Origin: Andalucia godoyi | Lineage: Eukaryota; Discoba; Jakobea; Jakobida; Andaluciidae | Length of the DNA: 64,000 nucleotides | NCBI GenBank assembly: GCA_009859145.1 | Contig: VRVR01000016.1 | Location: 131,780 to 195,779, forward strand | Direction of reading: 5' to 3' | The notes under the pieces: model-generated | Told to the model about the DNA's origin: nothing | The model's database searches: none | The model's input: the letters and a program-made list of their open reading frames with translations, nothing else | Part shown: positions 59,674-64,000 of the stretch, one piece after another | Layout: each line of letters begins with the position of its first letter | Numbering within the stretch: position 1 is the stretch's first letter | Translations under genes and position numbers: made by a program

Positions 59674-62600
59674 ATGGACTCTTCAGTGTCTCGTTCACTC
59701 TTGTTTTCCGAGCCAAGGACTCCGCAAAGCACAGCGAACAGTCCGTATTACTCGAATGCCGGCACAAGTGCGAGTGCATCGGTAGTCAGCAATCTTGGTG
59801 TGGACCGACCGGTGCCGTTCATTCGTCTCACAGATGAAGGTCGATTTGTGGTTTGCGAAGAAGCAGTGACGCTTCTCGAGTCCGTGTCTGGAACGGTTGC
59901 AGTTGCGTCTGTTGTCGGCATGTATCGTACCGGAAAGTCGTTTCTTCTGAACCAACTCATTGGGCGTTCGAATGGATTCGAAATCGGTCCTTCTGTGAAT
60001 CCTTGCACCAAGGGAATATGGATATGGTCCAGGCCAATCGAAGTACTTGTCAACGGGCAGATTGTCAATGCCGTGTTCATCGACACGGAAGGAATTGCAT
60101 CGTTCACCCAAAATGAAGACCATGATGTCAAGATTTTTTCCCTTGCGGTGCTTCTTTCGTCATTTTTTGTATATAACTCAATGGGCACGATTGATGAAAC
60201 TGCCGTGGAAAGACTGTCTCTGGTTGCAGAGCTTTCAAAACATATCAGACTCACCGCGGACCCTCCGGCGAGCGGCCCAGGCTCCTCGTCGACGTCTCCT
60301 CGATCACTTACCCCACGAAAGGCGTCGGTCCGAGACCGCATCCAAGCGGAAGTCCCAGCCAGAATGGCATCGGTGTTTCCTTCGTTCTGCTGGTTGCTGC
60401 GTGACTTCACACTCCAGCTGCTGGGGCCAGATGGTAGACCAATGACGAGTCGACAGTATCTGGAATTCGCTTTGAGCCCGCAGCCTGGTGAGTCTGACAA
60501 GGTGAAGTACAAGAATCAGATTCGGCAAGCTTTGCGCGAGTACTTCATTGATCGCGATTGCTATACCTTGGTGCGACCGGTCTCGGACGAGTTCAAGTTG
60601 CAGAATGCTGGTTCGTTGTCGATCGCCGACCTCAGACCGGAGTTTGTCCGTCAAATGCAAGAGTTTCGGGAAATGGTCTTCGAGAGACTTTCGCCAAAAA
60701 AGATTCATGGAAAGGAGTTGAACGGAAGCATGCTTGTTTCACTCGCCAACACATATGTCGAAGCTCTGAATTCCGGCGGAGTGCCAGTGGTCTCTTCTGC
60801 GTTCGAAACGGTGATGCAGGGCGAGTGTCAACGAGCACTGATGATTGCAACACGGTATGTGCGGACGGAAACCAGGAGGTTGATTGAAGATGCAAATGCG
60901 GTGCTGGACCAATCAGATGTCAGCGCCCATATTGCGGAAGTGGAATCTACTGCAAAGAGAATGTTCGATGAAAAGGCATTTGGCCCTGTCCGCGCCGAGT
61001 TCTTCCAGGAGCTAATGGAGCAAATGTCCAGTGATTTCTCCTTGCTAAAGCATACCATGGAAAGCCGCTCGCGTGAGCAATGCACTTCTGTAGCGCAGAA
61101 GGCGTTTCAGCCGTTGAAGGATCTGATCGAAAAAACACGCATGGACGATCTTTCGGAATTTTCGGATGTTCTTCAAAAGTCGCTGGATTCGTTTTGGAGA
61201 GATGCAAAAGGCACTTATCGTGCAGATGCATTGCTCACGTTCGTGAAGTACGGATTGATGGATCTTGTCCAGACTCTCATGGATGTTCGGGAAACTAGGC
61301 TTCACGAAGAACGGGAGTCTGTTATTGAAGATTTTCAGCGGCGATTGCAGGCAGCAGAGGAAAATCGCGACAAGTATGTAAGCTTGTATGATGAAGCAAG
61401 AGATCGTCTGGAACGTGCCGTCCAAGAGCTGAAGCGGAGGAACTCGCACATCAAGACTCTGGAACAATCTTTGACAGACTTTAAGTCGAAGCAGAATGAG
61501 CTAGAGGACACGATCGACCTTCTTAATTCAAAAGTGAAGCGCTCGAATGACGAGATGTCTTCTGCTCGGGATACGGAAATGAAGCTTGTGGAGGATCTAG
61601 CTGACGCGCATCGAACCTTGGCAGATCGCGACTCTCGAATTGAGTCCTTGTCTCGATCGGTTGCAAAACTGGAGGGACTGGCTCATGAAAGACAGGAAAA
61701 GATTTCGGAATTGGAGGGTAGATTGCGAAGCGACACCAACTCATTGCAAACGCAGTTGAAACGCCTGGTTTCGGAAAAAGAAGCACTCGACTCCCAGCAC
61801 AAGAAGGCACAAGAAGAAATCGACAGGCTTCTTCGGGATAAGAGATATGCAGAGAAGGAGGTGATCCGTTTGAAGACCGAAAATTCCTCGCTTGAAGAAC
61901 AACAAGAGTATCTCAGAAACAAAGCCGACGATTTACAAAACCAGGTTCGGTCCTCGGAAAATGATAAGGCATCCTTGTTCCGGGATAAGAGCGACTGGTC
62001 ATCAAAGTGCGAGATCCTCCAGATGCAGCTCGCCGATGCGGTGTCAAGATCGGAATCCGCCATCGCACGTGTTGCGTCTCTTGAATCAGAGAAGCAGAGT
62101 CTTCTTGGTCAGTTAGATCAGTTAAAGATGGATGGGAATAAGCACCAGCGCGCGTATGAAGAATCTGCCGGACAGCTGCGGAGAGCTCAGCAGGAACTTG
62201 CGGACACCGTCAAGCTAATGGGAAAACAGCGGGAGGAGGAAGTCCTCGCCAAGGAAAAGAAACTCAGCATTCTGCAGTCGCAGGTTGCTGAAATGGAAGC
62301 AGAAATCGAAAGATTGGATCGTCTAGCGTCCCAGTTGCGAGACAACGAAGGGAAAAAAATCTTGGAAATCGAGGAGCTGAATTTTGTGAAGGACAAGCTC
62401 ACGCAGCAGAACGCAGATTTAGCTGCGCAGTTTGAGATTGTGAAAACGGAGAAGTCCAAGATATCAGAAAAGTTGTCTTCGTTGGATATGTCGCACTCTC
62501 AGCTGTTCGCCCAAAATTCGTCTCTAACCCAGCAACTTCAACACCTTCAAAGATCTCTGGACGAGGAGCGAGAGAAGCTGTCCAATGCGCGTTCTAGCCT

Positions 62601-64000
62601 GGCTTTCCATACCGAGACCATTGAGGCCCTTGAAAAAGAAAACGGTCAACTAAAATCAGAAGTTACAAAGTTGGCCGCTCTTCTGTCCGACGGGAGCGCG
62701 GAGATCTCCAGGCTCACGCAAGCTGTTGCTGACCTTGAAAATGATTACTCGGGTTTAATTCTCAAGACTCGCGAACAGTCTTCTGCTTTGGAGGCTTTGG
62801 AGTCTCAACTTTCTTCCAACGAAGTGGAATCGTCGTCTATGAAAGAAGTCATTTTTTCTCTTCAGGAGCAGCTGGACCATTCCAGTCATCTTCTGTCCAG
62901 CGAGCGTGAAAAGGTTAGCACTCTGCAAGCATCCATTGATCAATTGACCCGTTCCCATTCTGACTTGTCCGACACTCGCGCATCTCTTCAATATCAACTG
63001 AAGGATGCCGTTTTGGAGCGCGACAAACTTAAACGGACTCTTGTTTCCAATGAAGATGAATTGCGAAATGCAGTACGTGAGAAGAAAGACTTGATGGAAA
63101 AACTGGCAACCATGCAGATGAAGCTGGACCAAATAGACGCTGAGAAGTTTGATAGCGAGTTGCAGGCAACTGCCATGCAGTCCCGCGTGGTTGAAGTGGA
63201 GAAAACCGTGGGTGAGAAGAGCCAGGAACTAGCAGCAGAGAGGAGACAGCACCATGCACTGCTGGATCGGATGGAGGACACGGAACGCCTCTTGAAGGAA
63301 GCGAACAGGAAATGCGCGGACGTGGAGCGCAAGAACCGAGAGGTTCTGGAGCAGTTGAGAGTCGCCGAGGAGTCTTCCAAGTCTGCCTCTGCACTGCTAA
63401 TCCAGCAACAAGACAGCTTGAAGCGCATTTCTATTCTGGAGAACGATGTCCGTGTTCTTTCCTCTGAGAAAGCAGAGGCCGAATCCCAGTTGTCAACCGT
63501 TTCGTCCAGAAATCGACAGCTGGACGACATTCTGCTGACCGTCCAAAGTGAGCGAGATCAGTTGCTCTCCAGCAGTCGCAGTCGGGAGTCCGAGCTTGTT
63601 CGCTTGCGAGACGAGCTTCAGCAGGTGAACGCGCAGCTCAGTGCACTGCGATCGGAGTTGCTACTGCAGGACGACGAACTGAAGCGCACAACAGAATCCC
63701 AAATCAGGCGACTTCGGGAAGAGAGAGATCAACTTCTGTCTGAACGAACCGATTTGTCGCGCCAACTGCAGTCAGCGAATCATCAGCTGGTGATACTGAA
63801 CGAGTCGGTGCTGAATTCGAAGACCACGGCAGAATCGTCCTTGGAACGTTTCCAACGCGAATTGGACTTGTTCAAGACTGAGAATCAATCTTTGCTGAAG
63901 CAGGTTGCGGACTTGAAAGGAAATGCTACCAAGCATGAGCTTGAATTGGCGACCGCCCAGCGAGACCTTCAGTGGTCAACGGATGAAGTTGCGAGTGTAC
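59674..64000 (+). CDS. GBP-type large GTPase with very long coiled coil (runs off window)
   Basis: The frame is open from ATG 59674 to the window end, at least 1442 residues. Residues ~50-320 are a guanylate-binding-protein GTPase domain: P-loop VVGMYRTGKSFLLNQLIGRS, switch I NPCTKGIWIWSRP, G3 FIDTEGIASF, the family block FFVYNSMGTIDETAVERLSL and G4 CWLLRDFTL (RD in place of TKxD). A helical GBP C-domain follows to ~540. From ~545 onward there is continuous heptad coiled coil (LEQSLTDFKSKQNELEDTID, QDSLKRISILENDVRVLSSE) for about 900 residues, still going at base 64000. Vertebrate GBPs have only ~300 helical residues after the G domain. Longer GBP-coiled-coil proteins are known in protists and plants. 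The role may be membrane tethering, but that is inference. Confidence 0.92.
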   Translation, partial: MDSSVSRSLLFSEPRTPQSTANSPYYSNAGTSASASVVSNLGVDRPVPFIRLTDEGRFVVCEEAVTLLESVSGTVAVASVVGMYRTGKSFLLNQLIGRSNGFEIGPSVNPCTKGIWIWSRPIEVLVNGQIVNAVFIDTEGIASFTQNEDHDVKIFSLAVLLSSFFVYNSMGTIDETAVERLSLVAELSKHIRLTADPPASGPGSSSTSPRSLTPRKASVRDRIQAEVPARMASVFPSFCWLLRDFTLQLLGPDGRPMTSRQYLEFALSPQPGESDKVKYKNQIRQALREYFIDRDCYTLVRPVSDEFKLQNAGSLSIADLRPEFVRQMQEFREMVFERLSPKKIHGKELNGSMLVSLANTYVEALNSGGVPVVSSAFETVMQGECQRALMIATRYVRTETRRLIEDANAVLDQSDVSAHIAEVESTAKRMFDEKAFGPVRAEFFQELMEQMSSDFSLLKHTMESRSREQCTSVAQKAFQPLKDLIEKTRMDDLSEFSDVLQKSLDSFWRDAKGTYRADALLTFVKYGLMDLVQTLMDVRETRLHEERESVIEDFQRRLQAAEENRDKYVSLYDEARDRLERAVQELKRRNSHIKTLEQSLTDFKSKQNELEDTIDLLNSKVKRSNDEMSSARDTEMKLVEDLADAHRTLADRDSRIESLSRSVAKLEGLAHERQEKISELEGRLRSDTNSLQTQLKRLVSEKEALDSQHKKAQEEIDRLLRDKRYAEKEVIRLKTENSSLEEQQEYLRNKADDLQNQVRSSENDKASLFRDKSDWSSKCEILQMQLADAVSRSESAIARVASLESEKQSLLGQLDQLKMDGNKHQRAYEESAGQLRRAQQELADTVKLMGKQREEEVLAKEKKLSILQSQVAEMEAEIERLDRLASQLRDNEGKKILEIEELNFVKDKLTQQNADLAAQFEIVKTEKSKISEKLSSLDMSHSQLFAQNSSLTQQLQHLQRSLDEEREKLSNARSSLAFHTETIEALEKENGQLKSEVTKLAALLSDGSAEISRLTQAVADLENDYSGLILKTREQSSALEALESQLSSNEVESSSMKEVIFSLQEQLDHSSHLLSSEREKVSTLQASIDQLTRSHSDLSDTRASLQYQLKDAVLERDKLKRTLVSNEDELRNAVREKKDLMEKLATMQMKLDQIDAEKFDSELQATAMQSRVVEVEKTVGEKSQELAAERRQHHALLDRMEDTERLLKEANRKCADVERKNREVLEQLRVAEESSKSASALLIQQQDSLKRISILENDVRVLSSEKAEAESQLSTVSSRNRQLDDILLTVQSERDQLLSSSRSRESELVRLRDELQQVNAQLSALRSELLLQDDELKRTTESQIRRLREERDQLLSERTDLSRQLQSANHQLVILNESVLNSKTTAESSLERFQRELDLFKTENQSLLKQVADLKGNATKHELELATAQRDLQWSTDEVASV

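Noticed and set aside
1-64000. tRNA genes and CRISPR arrays
   Set aside because: No cloverleaf with a GGTTCRA-type T loop outside coding sequence and no regularly spaced repeats were found by eye. A tRNA search program would be needed to exclude them fully.

Overview
This is a nuclear window from a unicellular eukaryote that I cannot place to species. The evidence is spliceosomal introns, a replicative B-family polymerase with two C-terminal cysteine modules, a Fe-S primase large subunit, a HECT ligase, a condensin II kleisin, and eL24/eL37. Genes are dense, many have no intron, and intergenic DNA is A+T-rich with many simple repeats. I count 13 coding introns in the models below. Twelve have a GTATG donor and nearly all lie near the 5' end of their gene. 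Ten or more short tandem repeats and one 604-base assembly gap (44815-45418) interrupt the window.

Layout. 1-9.5 kb, mostly minus strand: the N-terminus of a WAC-domain (BAZ1/ACF1-like) remodelling factor, two unrecognised membrane-associated proteins, an alpha/beta-hydrolase lipase, a broken Fanzor/TnpB gene (plus strand) and an ABCG half transporter. 10.6-25.8 kb: a large unrecognised protein, PRIM2, a RUS/DUF647 protein, POLD1 and a 1011-residue unrecognised protein. 26-39 kb: ABITRAM/FAM206, a cluster of Fanzor relics, an EF-hand-like protein, an ENT nucleoside transporter, saccharopine dehydrogenase, a BRSK/SNF1-like kinase and a SLC35B-type transporter. 39.5-46.7 kb: a HECT ligase with ankyrin repeats running into the gap, then a possible MFAP1/Spp381-type splicing protein. 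47-57 kb: two secretory-pathway surface proteins, a predicted myristoylated protein, a TPR protein and condensin-II H2. 57.8-64 kb: eL24, eL37 and a GBP-type GTPase with a very long coiled coil that leaves the window.

The main discovery is a family of decayed Fanzor elements (eukaryotic relatives of the RNA-guided nuclease TnpB). At least five relics lie in intergenic DNA: 5971-7032 (+), 22060-22217 (+), 27492-27700 (-), 28278-28760 (-) and 54724-55134 (+). Together they show the TnpB N-terminal motif, RuvC-I, RuvC-II, the zinc ribbon and RuvC-III, but none is intact. Three share an almost identical 17-base terminal sequence. One is an internally deleted form that keeps only its two ends. In another the terminal sequence encodes the last residues of the condensin gene and its stop codon lies just beyond.

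The rest is housekeeping: DNA replication (POLD1, PRIM2), chromosome structure (NCAPH2, WAC protein), translation (eL24, eL37), ubiquitin ligation, transport and lysine metabolism. Neighbouring genes show no obvious shared pathway.
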